Origin: JALGVA01 sp964617715
GTDB lineage: Bacteria; Armatimonadota; Zipacnadia; Zipacnadales; UBA5352
NCBI GenBank assembly: GCA_964617715.1
Contig: CAZTZN010000001.1
Coordinates: 36,556 to 100,555 of the forward strand
Reading direction: 5' to 3'
Length of the DNA stretch: 64,000 bases
The notes under the pieces were generated by a model, which saw only the letters and a list, made by a program, of their open reading frames with translations, made no database searches and was not told the origin of the DNA. This document shows positions 8,230 through 17,500 of this stretch, piece after piece (within the stretch, counting starts at the first letter, position 1; every line of letters begins with the position of its first letter). A program made the translations under genes and the position numbers.

Positions 8230-10512
8230 TCAGCCTCCGTCACCGACCAGGTCGCGCGTCTCGACCAGCTTCCAGCTCTCGCCGCCGTCGGGCGACATGA
8301 TCATCGCCCGGCGATTGCCCCAGTGGTCATTGCGGTAGAACCAGTGCGTGGACCAGTAGTCGTACGAGATGAACAGCCGCCCGGTCCGGTCGATGGTCAG
8401 GCGGTGGTAGAAGATGCTGTACTCTGAGAAGGCGGCGCGCACCAGCACCCGGGGCTCCTCCCACGGCTGCCCGGGGCGCTTGCGCTGGTAGGCCAGCGTG
8501 GCGTGGGTGCTGTTCGGGAAAGGCTCACCCGAGCGCCACAGCCGGAAGACCACGTGCAGCGTGCCGTCAGGTCCGCAGACGAAGCCGATGTACGTCATGT
8601 TCAGGCCTTCGCCCGCGCTCACCGGCTCGGTCCAGCCGCCGCCCGCGTCGTTGGGCTGCAGCGAGCGCGCATACTGGAACGGCCGGCCGTGGGTACCCAC
8701 GAGCAGGTGCAGATAGCCATCGCCATCCATGGTGATGCTCGGCGAGTTGTGGACGTCATTGGCGGGCGGGCCGTAGCCGATCAGTGTCGGCTCACCCAAC
8801 CGGCCGGTCTCGCGGTCAAACGTGACGCAGTAGGTGGGCACGCCCGGCACCTCGACCTGCGGATCGGTCGCCTCGCCCCACGCCACGTGGACCTTTGTGC
8901 CGCGCGAGACCACCGACGAAGGGATGCCCGAGTGCGCCGACAGTCCGATGCAGGCCCGGGTGATCAGGATCGGCTCACCGATCTCGAGGCGGCCATCGAC
9001 CTTGCGGGGCACGAACAGCTCGAGGTCGTTGAGGCTGCGCCAGCGCAGGTTCGGGTCGCGGGCGGTGCGCCGGAAGCGCACCAGCGGCGGCGGGCCTTCG
9101 GGGAGGTTGTGCCCGGAGAACTGCTCGATGTCCATCCCGCCGCGGCTGCCGGGCAATTCGTAGGCCGTGAAGGTCCGCCCACCGTCCTGCGAGTGCAGCA
9201 GCGCGTTGTGACCCGCGCACACCGCCGTCAGGTAGAGGTCGCCATCACGGTCGAAGGCGATCTTGGTCGAGGTCAGACCGACACGACTGCCCTCGAAGGC
9301 GTCGGGGCGAGAGGTTACCGCGTCCTGCAGGTCAATGCGCGTCCACCGCCCGTCGCGCCAAGTGGCCAGGTCGCCACCGATGCGCATGAACGGCTCGTTG
9401 TCCGGACTGAAATAGACCTGGTACTCGGTGGGGTAGTCGGGCAGGTAGCCGAACTGCTCGTTCTCGTGCTCATAGGGACGCAGCTCGATGGGCATGTCGA
9501 GCAGACGGGTGGCGGGCGCGTCGCCGGGCATGGCGATCAGTGTCGAGTAGGTCGTGACCTCAGGCGTGTCGGCCGGTGTCACCCGCACGTGGCACAGGTG
9601 CGGGCCCTCGCTCTCGGGGATGGTGTAGCGAACGGTGACGGGCGTGCGGCCCCGACCGTCCAGCGTCACCCGCGCGGGCGAGATGTCAACCGGCCACTCG
9701 CCAGCGGGGAACTCGAGGCTCAGCGCGAATTCGCGCTCGGTCAACGCGTTGTTCTGCACCTGCAGGTCGATCTCGCCCCGGGTGCCGGGCTCACCGTAGA
9801 CCGTCCGCCGGTAGGGCGTGAGCAGCCAGCGGTTCTCGATGAACGGGAACCACGAGGCCGGCTCGGGTGACCAGTAACAGGCGTTGTAGATAGGCTCGGC
9901 GTCGCCCCAGCGGGTGAGCCCGTCAACGTTGACGGTCGCGCGCGCAGCGGGGAAACGCAGCTCCCACGGGATGGCGTCGCGATGCTCATCGGCGGGCGCA
10001 GTCCACGCCGCGTTCCCGTCCGCGTCCGGGGTGAGCGTGCCCATNNNNNNNNNNNNNNNNNNNNNNNNNNNNNNNNNNNNNNNNNNNNNNNNNNNNNNNN
10101 NNNNNNNNNNNNNNNNNNNNNNNNNNNNNNNNNNNNNNNNNNNNATGTTCAGCGCGTAGATGCCGGGGCGATCGACCTGCGCGCGCAGCGTGGCGGTCAC
10201 GGGCGGCCCCAGGCCACTGCCCACCGCCGCACCATCATCGGGGATAAACTCCTCGGCCAGCACCCGCCGGTCGGGTCCGACGAGTATCGCGCGCAGCTCG
10301 CTCGTGGTATTGCGCGCGTTGCGGTCGCGCTTGACCACCTCGACAACCAGCTCCCCGGGCTCGGCCAGGAAGTACACGCCGCCGCACCCACCGATGAGCG
10401 GCTCGAACTCAGGCTTGGCCATGGCTGTCTCCTCCGCCGGCTGAGCGGCGCAGTACCGGGACGTGGCACATACCAGCAGGACAAAGGCAATTCCGACCGA
10501 CCTCGCAGGCAT
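8230..10512 (-). CDS. Secreted BNR-repeat (BNR_4-like) protein interrupted by assembly gap
   Basis: About 760 residues if the N run is taken at face value; the true length is unknown. The leader MPARSVGIAFVLLVCATSRYC ends before AAQ. An in-frame ATG exists at 10527, and a further upstream extension is possible, but AGGAG about 7 bases before the ATG at 10512 decides the start. The N-terminal third is beta-sandwich-like; the C-terminal part is a propeller of BNR_4 type (DVHNSPSITMDGDGYLHLLV, YARSLQPNDAGGGW, then an Asp-box SPDGGESW at the end). BNR_4 proteins include some polysaccharide lyases, so a glycan-active role is likely but unproven. Both sides of the gap (GIYALN and MGTLTPDADGN) read in the same frame across 100 Ns, consistent with one gene, but this could be chance. 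Confidence 0.75.
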   Translation of the reverse strand: MPARSVGIAFVLLVCATSRYCAAQPAEETAMAKPEFEPLIGGCGGVYFLAEPGELVVEVVKRDRNARNTTSELRAILVGPDRRVLAEEFIPDDGAAVGSGLGPPVTATLRAQVDRPGIYALNXXXXXXXXXXXXXXXXXXXXXXXXXXXXXXXXXXMGTLTPDADGNAAWTAPADEHRDAIPWELRFPAARATVNVDGLTRWGDAEPIYNACYWSPEPASWFPFIENRWLLTPYRRTVYGEPGTRGEIDLQVQNNALTEREFALSLEFPAGEWPVDISPARVTLDGRGRTPVTVRYTIPESEGPHLCHVRVTPADTPEVTTYSTLIAMPGDAPATRLLDMPIELRPYEHENEQFGYLPDYPTEYQVYFSPDNEPFMRIGGDLATWRDGRWTRIDLQDAVTSRPDAFEGSRVGLTSTKIAFDRDGDLYLTAVCAGHNALLHSQDGGRTFTAYELPGSRGGMDIEQFSGHNLPEGPPPLVRFRRTARDPNLRWRSLNDLELFVPRKVDGRLEIGEPILITRACIGLSAHSGIPSSVVSRGTKVHVAWGEATDPQVEVPGVPTYCVTFDRETGRLGEPTLIGYGPPANDVHNSPSITMDGDGYLHLLVGTHGRPFQYARSLQPNDAGGGWTEPVSAGEGLNMTYIGFVCGPDGTLHVVFRLWRSGEPFPNSTHATLAYQRKRPGQPWEEPRVLVRAAFSEYSIFYHRLTIDRTGRLFISYDYWSTHWFYRNDHWGNRRAMIMSPDGGESWKLVETRDLVGDGG
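10045..10144. other. Assembly gap (100 N)
   Basis: Exactly 100 consecutive Ns lie inside the BNR-repeat gene. A round 100 is the usual scaffolding placeholder, so the real distance and sequence are unknown. Confidence 0.99.
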
Positions 10513-10871
10513 GATGGCGCTCCTCATCCGCCGTTCGCACCCATGACAATACTCCCTTCGCGACATGCAGACGCGCATCCTGCCACGACCACGCGCCGCA
10601 AGCCATCGCGCGGCATATCGCGCGGGATCGGCACCAACGAGATCTCCCCCCGGGATTGCCCGGGATGAAGCTCAGGTGCTGCGTGGCGCCGGTCGCCACC
10701 GCCAGGCAATTGGCGTCCTCGTCGCCGGGGCCGAACTCGCGCATGGGGTGCGGCCGCATGACCGCCGACGGCCGCGGGGGCTGTTGTCCGTGCGGAGCGC
10801 GCACCCGCGGGCAGGCCCTCAGGCCCACGGGGGGGAAGTTGCCCGCAGAGCCGGACCCCGGAGGTGCGCCC
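10513..10871. other. Intergenic stretch with no supported gene
   Basis: This holds the 5' region of the BNR-repeat gene and the leader of the sialidase remnant. GGAGGTG lies 5 bases before the remnant's ATG at 10872, so a working ribosome site seems to survive. I see no RNA gene, repeat or convincing promoter. Confidence 0.6.
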
Positions 10872-11030
10872 ATGGCGCTGCGCAAGCTTGAGGAGGTCGT
10901 CATCTACCACGATGACGAGTGGTACTCGACCTTCCCGTCGCTGGTGCGGCTGGGCGACGGTCGCCTGCTGTGCGGCTTCCGGCGCACGCCTGAGCGCCGA
11001 GAGGGAGGGACGATCGCATGTTCCGATTGA
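10872..11030 (+). pseudogene. N-terminal remnant of a sialidase/BNR-propeller gene
   Basis: A 52-codon frame with an excellent ribosome site (GGAGGTG, 5 bases from the ATG). Its product begins MALRKLEEVVIYHDDEWYS and continues FPSLVRLGDGRLLCGFRR. From family memory, this is the first strand pair of sialidase-type propellers, in which the GFRR position starts the arginine-rich active-site region. After PERREGG the match is lost and a stop comes at 11030, where about 350 residues would be expected. The tail overlaps the start of the DUF4838 gene by 13 bases, and GAGGGAGGG within it serves as that gene's ribosome site. A deletion joining the two genes is the simplest reading; a misassembly is possible, since the N gap lies only about 730 bases away. 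Confidence 0.55.
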
Positions 11031-13510
11031 TGGTCGTGAGCGTGGGGATGGCGCTGGTAGCCATGCCGGCTGCGGCCGACGGCGGCGAGTTCGTGATCGC
11101 CGAGGACGGTCAGGCGCGGGGGGTCATCGTCCACCCCGACCGCTACCGGTCCCAGCACGAGGCCACCGCCGTGGAGGAGCTGGCCGACTACCTGGGACGC
11201 ATCACCGGCGCCACCTTCGAGGTGGTCGCTGAGTCCGATGCCCCGGACGGGCCCCAGATCCACGTCGGCTCTACGCGCGCCGCGGGCTACCGGCAATGGC
11301 GCCTCGAGCGTGATGGCATCGACATCGACGGCTTCGCGATGGTGATTGAGCCCGAGCGCATCGTCCTCATCGGGCGCATGCACCACGCCACTGAGTTCGC
11401 GGTCTACCGCTTCCTCTACCGCTTCTGCGGCGTGCGCTGGTACATGCCCACGGACCTGGGCACGCACGTGCCCCACTCGCCCACGCTGACCATCCCGTGC
11501 GGCGAGACGGTCGAGGAGCCTGCGATCCTGTCGCGCCTGTGGAGCGGCGTGTCGATGTACGATGGAGGCCGCTGGGAGGCCCACAACCTGTGCCGGGGCC
11601 GCTTCTCCTTCCACCATGCGCTGCTGCGGCACATGAACGTGGACGGCCTCTACGACCGGCATCCCGAGTGGTTCCCGGTGCGCCCCGGCGACAGCGATGA
11701 CCGGCGCTACCGGCCGAGCGGCCCCGCCGACCACTCCTGGCAGCCGTGCATGACCGAAGAGCCACTCATGGACTGGCTCGCCGAGCGCTTCATCGCCTAC
11801 TTCGACGCCAACCCGAACGCCACGTCGGTGTCCATCGGCGTGAACGACTCGGACTGGTCGGGCTACTGTCACTGCAGCGAGTGCCGCAGGTGGATGAAGA
11901 CCGACGTGCTCTCCCAGCACGGCGACCCGGACTACTCCGACCTGTTCTTCCACTTCGCCAACGGCATCGCCGAACGCGTAGCCGCGAAGTACCCGGACAG
12001 GTACCTCGGTTGCCTGGCCTACCACGCCAACGAGAACCCGCCGAGCTTCCCGGTGCACCCGATGATCATCCCGTATCTGACCAACGATCGCGGCGAGTGG
12101 TACGACCGCGACTTCCGGCGGCGCGACCTCGACTGGATCCGCGCCTGGCGCGCGGTCTGCCCCTCGGTGGGCGTGTACAGCTATGACTACGGCAGCCAGT
12201 ACATCATCCCGCGCCTCTACCCGCACGTGCACGAGGAGTTCATCAAGTTCCTCGACGCGCAGGGCGTGAAGGGCTGGTACTCCGAGATCTACAGCCGCTG
12301 GTGCCAGGACGGCCCCAAGGCGTGGATCGCCAGTCAGCTCCTCTGGGATCCCGACCAGGACGCCGATGCACTGCTCGATGACTTCTGCCGGGGCATGTTC
12401 GGGGCCGCCGCGGGGCCAATGCGCCGCTACTTCGACCTGTGCGAGCGCGTGTGGATGACCCAGCCGGGGGAGGGCCAGTGGTTCCGCTACTACTACAAGA
12501 TCGAGCAGCTTGCGCTCTACCCTGATGAGGTCTGCCGTGAGGCTGAGGGCTACCTGGCGCAGGCCGCCGAGGCCGCCGATTCGGACCTGGCGCGCGAGCG
12601 CGTGGACATCTTCGCGAAGGGCTTCCGTCTCACCCGGCTCTACTCGGACGCGTGGCATGCCGCGCGCGCGGTGCGCATGCCGGCCGCGCCGGACGCCGAC
12701 CTGGAGGACATGATCGCGCCGGCCATCGCGGCCGTGGCCGGCGACCGCGAGCGCGAGGCGCTTGAGGCCTGGATGGCTGAGGCCGGCCCCATCTTCAGGC
12801 CCGCCGCCTCCTTCAGCTCGCGTGCATACGGCGGGCCGACCACCTCACTGGCGGTGCTGATGACCACGCTGGCCCGCTATCAGGGCGCCAACGACCGGGA
12901 GGCCATCGAGCAGATGCTTGCCCGGCTGGAGGCCGAAGCACCCGAAAGCGCTCCGACCGCAGCGGCGCGCTACGCCTTGCAGGCGCTGAAAGGCACGCCC
13001 CCCGACAACCTGGCCAGCAACCCGGATTTCGAGACCCTTCAGGGCGCGGCCGGCTCCGAGGCGGGCGTGGGTTGGCAGGCGGAGGGCGCGCCCCCGGGCT
13101 GGTCCACCTGGCAGGGCTCGAACAGCAGCGGCGAGTGCCTGTGGCTGCGGGAGGGCGACAACCGTTTCGTCGCGCTCAAAGGCGTGGTCAACGGCGTCTT
13201 CCTGCAGAACATCCCGGTGACGCCGGGCAGACGCTACCTGCTCGCCTGCGACTTCCGCGGCAGCATCGGCGAGGGAGTCAGGGCCCAGATCCAGATGGCC
13301 TGGCGAGACGAGCAGGGCCACTGGACCGCCGAAGACCAGCGGCGCAGCGTCAGCTTCCCGAACGGTGAGTTCGCCTACTGGCTGCGCACCGCGATGGTCA
13401 CCACTGCGCCCCGCAGCGCCGCCACCGGTGTGCTCATGCTCTCCAGCACCGACCAGGTCGGGGACGGGCAGATCGCGTACGACAACGTGCTGGTGGTCGA
13501 GCTGCCCTGA
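11018..13510 (+). CDS. Secreted DUF4838 alpha-glucuronidase-like protein
   Basis: An 830-residue exported protein (leader MFRLMVVSVGMALVAMPAAA). An N-terminal alpha/beta domain resembling that of GH67/GH20 enzymes spans about 25-150 (ELADYLGRITGATFEVV, and HATEFAVYRFLYRFCGVRWY). The DUF4838 region is at about 200-480, with SIGVNDSDWSGYCHCSEC and SYDYGSQYIIPRLYPHV. A C-terminal CBM-like sandwich (NLASNPDFETLQ) fills about 665-830. DUF4838 proteins are thought to be glycoside hydrolases on a TIM barrel, but their substrates are mostly undetermined. GAGGGAGGG lies 6 bases before the ATG. It is the only gene here whose 5' end overlaps a broken gene. It converges on the prepilin gene. Confidence 0.88.
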   Translation: MFRLMVVSVGMALVAMPAAADGGEFVIAEDGQARGVIVHPDRYRSQHEATAVEELADYLGRITGATFEVVAESDAPDGPQIHVGSTRAAGYRQWRLERDGIDIDGFAMVIEPERIVLIGRMHHATEFAVYRFLYRFCGVRWYMPTDLGTHVPHSPTLTIPCGETVEEPAILSRLWSGVSMYDGGRWEAHNLCRGRFSFHHALLRHMNVDGLYDRHPEWFPVRPGDSDDRRYRPSGPADHSWQPCMTEEPLMDWLAERFIAYFDANPNATSVSIGVNDSDWSGYCHCSECRRWMKTDVLSQHGDPDYSDLFFHFANGIAERVAAKYPDRYLGCLAYHANENPPSFPVHPMIIPYLTNDRGEWYDRDFRRRDLDWIRAWRAVCPSVGVYSYDYGSQYIIPRLYPHVHEEFIKFLDAQGVKGWYSEIYSRWCQDGPKAWIASQLLWDPDQDADALLDDFCRGMFGAAAGPMRRYFDLCERVWMTQPGEGQWFRYYYKIEQLALYPDEVCREAEGYLAQAAEAADSDLARERVDIFAKGFRLTRLYSDAWHAARAVRMPAAPDADLEDMIAPAIAAVAGDREREALEAWMAEAGPIFRPAASFSSRAYGGPTTSLAVLMTTLARYQGANDREAIEQMLARLEAEAPESAPTAAARYALQALKGTPPDNLASNPDFETLQGAAGSEAGVGWQAEGAPPGWSTWQGSNSSGECLWLREGDNRFVALKGVVNGVFLQNIPVTPGRRYLLACDFRGSIGEGVRAQIQMAWRDEQGHWTAEDQRRSVSFPNGEFAYWLRTAMVTTAPRSAATGVLMLSSTDQVGDGQIAYDNVLVVELP

Positions 13511-13708
13511 TACCTGTGCACCACCCACATCTCGGATCGGGGACATGGCGGCACAGGGTGTGCGGCGCGCCCGTCGCCTGCCGTTACCGTTGGGGGCGCT
13601 GCATCACCGCGCGGCCCGCGTTGGTCTCCTGCGGCAGAGCGAAGCAGCCCTCCTGATCGCGCAGCCGATGTGCGTGCTGCGTGGCCCAACGCACGGGGGG
13701 CGGATTCT

Positions 13709-14362
13709 CTACCTGAAGATCGCGCGCGCCTGGCCGCCCTGGAACTTCACGTGGCCGTCGAGGTAGCAGACGTTGATCGATGACCTGTGCGAGCCGTGCA
13801 GAGTCACCCCGTGCTGCACCCGCGTGAGCTTACACCACGGGTCGCTCCACAACCAGCACATGGGGTCCCACATCTCGGTCATCACCCGCGGCTGGTCACC
13901 ACGCGCGCGCAGGAAGCCCCAGGAGATCCATGTGTTGAAATCCGGCTTGCCGGGCGTCACGGTGCCGGGCACACGGTCGTAGCTGAAGCAGTAGTAGCCG
14001 ATGTTGCCCGCCGCCCGGTTGGCCTCAGTGGGCGTGTAGTCCGTCATCCACGCGGCAGTTCGGGCGATCGAGGGGCAGTAGAGCACGTTCATGTTGCGCA
14101 CGTACGGGTCGATCTGCCGGAGCAGCCGCCGATGCGTGGTGCTGGAGTTGCAGGCATAGTAGTCGCACGGCAGCAGTTCATCGTGGTCCTGCGAGTACAT
14201 CTTCGAGGCCAGGCCGAGCTGGCGCAGGTTCGACGTGCACGAGGCGCGGCGGGCCTGCTCGCGCGCCCGTGCGAATACGGGGAACAAAATCGCGGCCAGG
14301 ATCGCGATGATGGCGATGACCACGAGCAGCTCGATCAGCGTGAAACCACGTCTCACCGACAT
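13709..14362 (-). CDS. Type II/IV secretion prepilin-like protein (DUF1559-like, H-X9-DG)
   Basis: A 217-residue pseudopilin-type protein. After MSVRR comes the prepilin peptidase site G|FTLIELLVVIAIIAI with the conserved Glu at +5 and an N-terminal transmembrane helix. FPVFARAREQARRASC and SNLRQLGLASKMY follow, the form typical of Armatimonadota. The C-terminus has the H-X9-DG motif (HRSSINVCYLDG), which in this family sits beside a small strand domain. Processed by a prepilin peptidase, it would be an inner-membrane or surface pseudopilin; the hundreds of paralogues often present in these genomes have unknown roles. GGAGGAG lies 3 bases before the ATG at 14362, which is preferred over upstream in-frame ATGs because the leader must be short and basic. 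Confidence 0.92.
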   Translation of the reverse strand: MSVRRGFTLIELLVVIAIIAILAAILFPVFARAREQARRASCTSNLRQLGLASKMYSQDHDELLPCDYYACNSSTTHRRLLRQIDPYVRNMNVLYCPSIARTAAWMTDYTPTEANRAAGNIGYYCFSYDRVPGTVTPGKPDFNTWISWGFLRARGDQPRVMTEMWDPMCWLWSDPWCKLTRVQHGVTLHGSHRSSINVCYLDGHVKFQGGQARAIFR

Positions 14363-14584
14363 TCTCCTCCCATCCGCGCCGGCCTGTCTGTCACCCATCG
14401 GCCCTGTGCGGCGCGCGCCATGCCCGGTGCCGGCGGCCGACGAGCCGAAGCCTGCGCCACGATACACACCCACGAGCTTCGCCGCATGCACCTGTGCGTC
14501 CTGCTTTCGGGAGGTGTCGGCGGGCGCGCCGCAGAAGAGTGTCTACACGCGAGATTCCGGACGCGCCGCATGGGGGATGCCGCC

Positions 14585-17500
14585 ATGGCCACCACCCGCG
14601 GACGACACGGCCTCACCCGCAGCATCATGCGTACCGCCGCTACCGCCGTGCTCGCGGCGCTGGTAGCATACGCCGCCGCCGATGACTGGCCCACCTTCCG
14701 CCACGACAACGCCCGCAGCGGCCGGACCACCGACAGCGTTGTGCCGCCGCTGCACATGCGGTGGGCCCTCCGCCAGGCCTATCCGCCGCAGCGTGTCTGG
14801 GCCGGCCCCCGCGACGAGCCCGTTGAAGGCAACTGGGAGAAAGACCGCGTTGCCTTCGATGCCGCCAACCAGGTCGCGGTGGTAGGCGGCTCCGTCTTCA
14901 TGTCGTCCTCGGGCGACAGCAAGCTCTACTGCTTCGACGCGCAGACCGGGCGCGTGCGCTGGCAGTTCATCGCGGGCGCTCCGGTGCGCCTGGCCCCGAC
15001 GGTGGCGGACGGCCGCGTGTACTTCGGCGCCGATGACGGCCATGTGTACTGCCTGCGCGCCGACGACGGGACGCTGGTGTGGAGCGTCGCGGGGGGGCCG
15101 GCGGATGACCGGCTGATCGGAGCGGGCCGCATGGTATCGCGCTGGCCGATCCGCACCGGGGTGCTGGTCGATGGCGACACCGCCTACTTCGGCGCGGGCG
15201 TATTCCCGCATGAGGGCGTCTACATCTGCGCCGTCAACGCCGCCGACGGCGGCCTGCTCTGGTGCAATGACACCACTCCGACCGCAGCCGACCGCGGATT
15301 GCTCGGCGGTCCGGGTGGTGATGAGCTGTCCCCGCAGGGCTACCTGCTGGCCTCCGAGAGCCGCCTGTTCGTGCCCTCGGGGCGCGCGCTCCCCGCGGCC
15401 TTCGACCGCAAGGATGGCCGCAAGCTCTTCCAGTCGCACGACAGTTGGCGCAGCAGCGGCCTGGTCGGCGGCACCTTCGCCGTGCTCGCCCGCGATCACA
15501 TCCTGGTCGGGGCCAATCAGGCGGTCGGCTACGACCAGGAGACCGGGCGCGGCGGTTTCGCCTGGTTCCCCTGTCGGCGGATCGTCGTCACCGACGACGT
15601 CGCGTACATGACCACCGACACGGTCCCGACCGACACCGGCGGCCCGGCGCTGGAGGCGCAGGTGCAGTGCGTGAGCTTCGAGTCCTACGCCGAGGCCACC
15701 CGCAACAGGCGCGCCACCCAGCGTGAGATCACGGCCCTGAGTCGGCAACGGTCCACCACCCAGACGACCCTCAACGCCGAGAAGGCCAAGCCCGAGGACC
15801 AGCGCGACGCCGCGCGGATCGCTGAACTCACCGCCCAGATCGACGAGATCGCCGCCAAGCTCGAGGCCGCGCAGACGCGGCTGCAGGAGATCACCAACCA
15901 GACCCTGCAGGCGCAGGTGCAGTGGCGTACGCCCACCAGTTGCGCATCCAGCCTGATCCTCGCCGGCGACCTGCTCATCGCCGGTGGGCCGGACCTCGTG
16001 GTCGGCTACGACACCGCCACCGGCGACGAGCGCTGGCGCGCCGAGATCGAGGGTGAAGCGTACGGCCTGGCCGCCGCCGACGGTGCCCTCTACGTCAGCA
16101 CCGATGCCGGCATGCTCTACTGCTTCGCGTCGGGCGAGGGCGATCCCGGGCCGGTCATCGAGCAGCAGCCGGCCGGGAACGTCTTCGCCACCGACGGACC
16201 ACAGGCACAACTCTACCGCGAGGCCGCCGACACCATCGTCAGACTGTCGAAGGCGAGCCGCGGCTTCTGCCTGGTGCTGGGGGTCGAGACCGGACGGCTG
16301 GCCTACGAGCTGGCCCGGCGCACCGAGCTGACCATCTATTGCCTCGAGCCCGACGCCGCCAAGGTGCAGGCCGCGCGCGCGGCCCTGGACGCCGCCGGAG
16401 TCTACGGCGGCCGCGTCTTCGTTGACCGCGGCGACTTCGACGATATCCCGTACTCCAACTACTTCGCGAACCTCATCGTCTCTGAGCGCCCGCTGCACCG
16501 GGGAGCGCTCCCCGAGGTAACCGCCGACCTCGTGCGCAAGCTCAAGCCGTGCGGCGGCATGGTGTGCGTCGGCGCGCCGGCGGGAGAGCCGGGCGGAGCG
16601 GCGCTGGCGGGCTGGCTGGCCGAGTTCGGACTGGGCGAGCCGAAGACCAGCCCCGACGGGCGCTGGGCGACGCTCGTGCGCGGGGCACTGCCCGGCGCGG
16701 GGAGCTGGACGCACCAGTACGCCGAGCCCGGCAACACCGCCTGCGGCGATGACGACGTGCGCTGCCCGCTCGGGCTGCTGTGGTACGGCGACCCGGGCCC
16801 GGACAAGATGATCAGCCGCCACGCGCGTAGCGTCGCCCCCCTGTCGATCGACGGCCTGCTGCTGATGCAGGGCAATAACGTGGTCATGTGCTACGATGCT
16901 TACAACGGCACGCGCTACTGGGAGCGCGAGATTCAGGGCGCCATGCGCGGCGCCATGCACAGCCGCGCGAGCAACATCTGCTGCAACTCCCGCTACATGT
17001 TCGTGGCGGTGGGCGCACAGTGCCTGCGCCTCGATGTGCATACCGGCGAGACCACGGCCACCTTCGACCAGCCCGGCCTCGGGACGGATGAGACACCCGG
17101 GTGGGGCTGGATCGCCGCCGTCGGCGACCTGCTCTACGGCAGCACCGGCGTGGACAGCATCCACAGCCGGCGCATCTTCGCCCTCGACGCCGAGAGCGGC
17201 GCACCACGCTGGGTCTACGAGGGCACGCGCATCACCGACAACACTATCGCCGTGTCCGATGGCCGGCTCTGCTTCGCCGACGCGGTTGAGCTGAGCGATG
17301 CCCAACGCCGGCAGGCGACCGCCGAGAGTGGTGGCGACCCGGAGAGCGCGGATGTGCGCATGGTGGTGTGCCTGGACGCCGCGACCGGGGCCAAGTTGTG
17401 GGAGCGGCCCATCGACCTCACCGACTGCGGCGGCGAGCGCGGTGTGCTCATGGCCATGAGCCACGACGGTGTTCTGGTGTTCAGCGCCGCCCACTGGGAC

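Noticed and set aside
10612..10760. Minus-strand fragments in two frames reading TGATQHLSFIPGNPGG and GEISLVPIPRDMP, looking like a frameshifted gene remnant
   Set aside because: Too short and not matched to any family that I know; it could be chance in an open GC-rich spacer.
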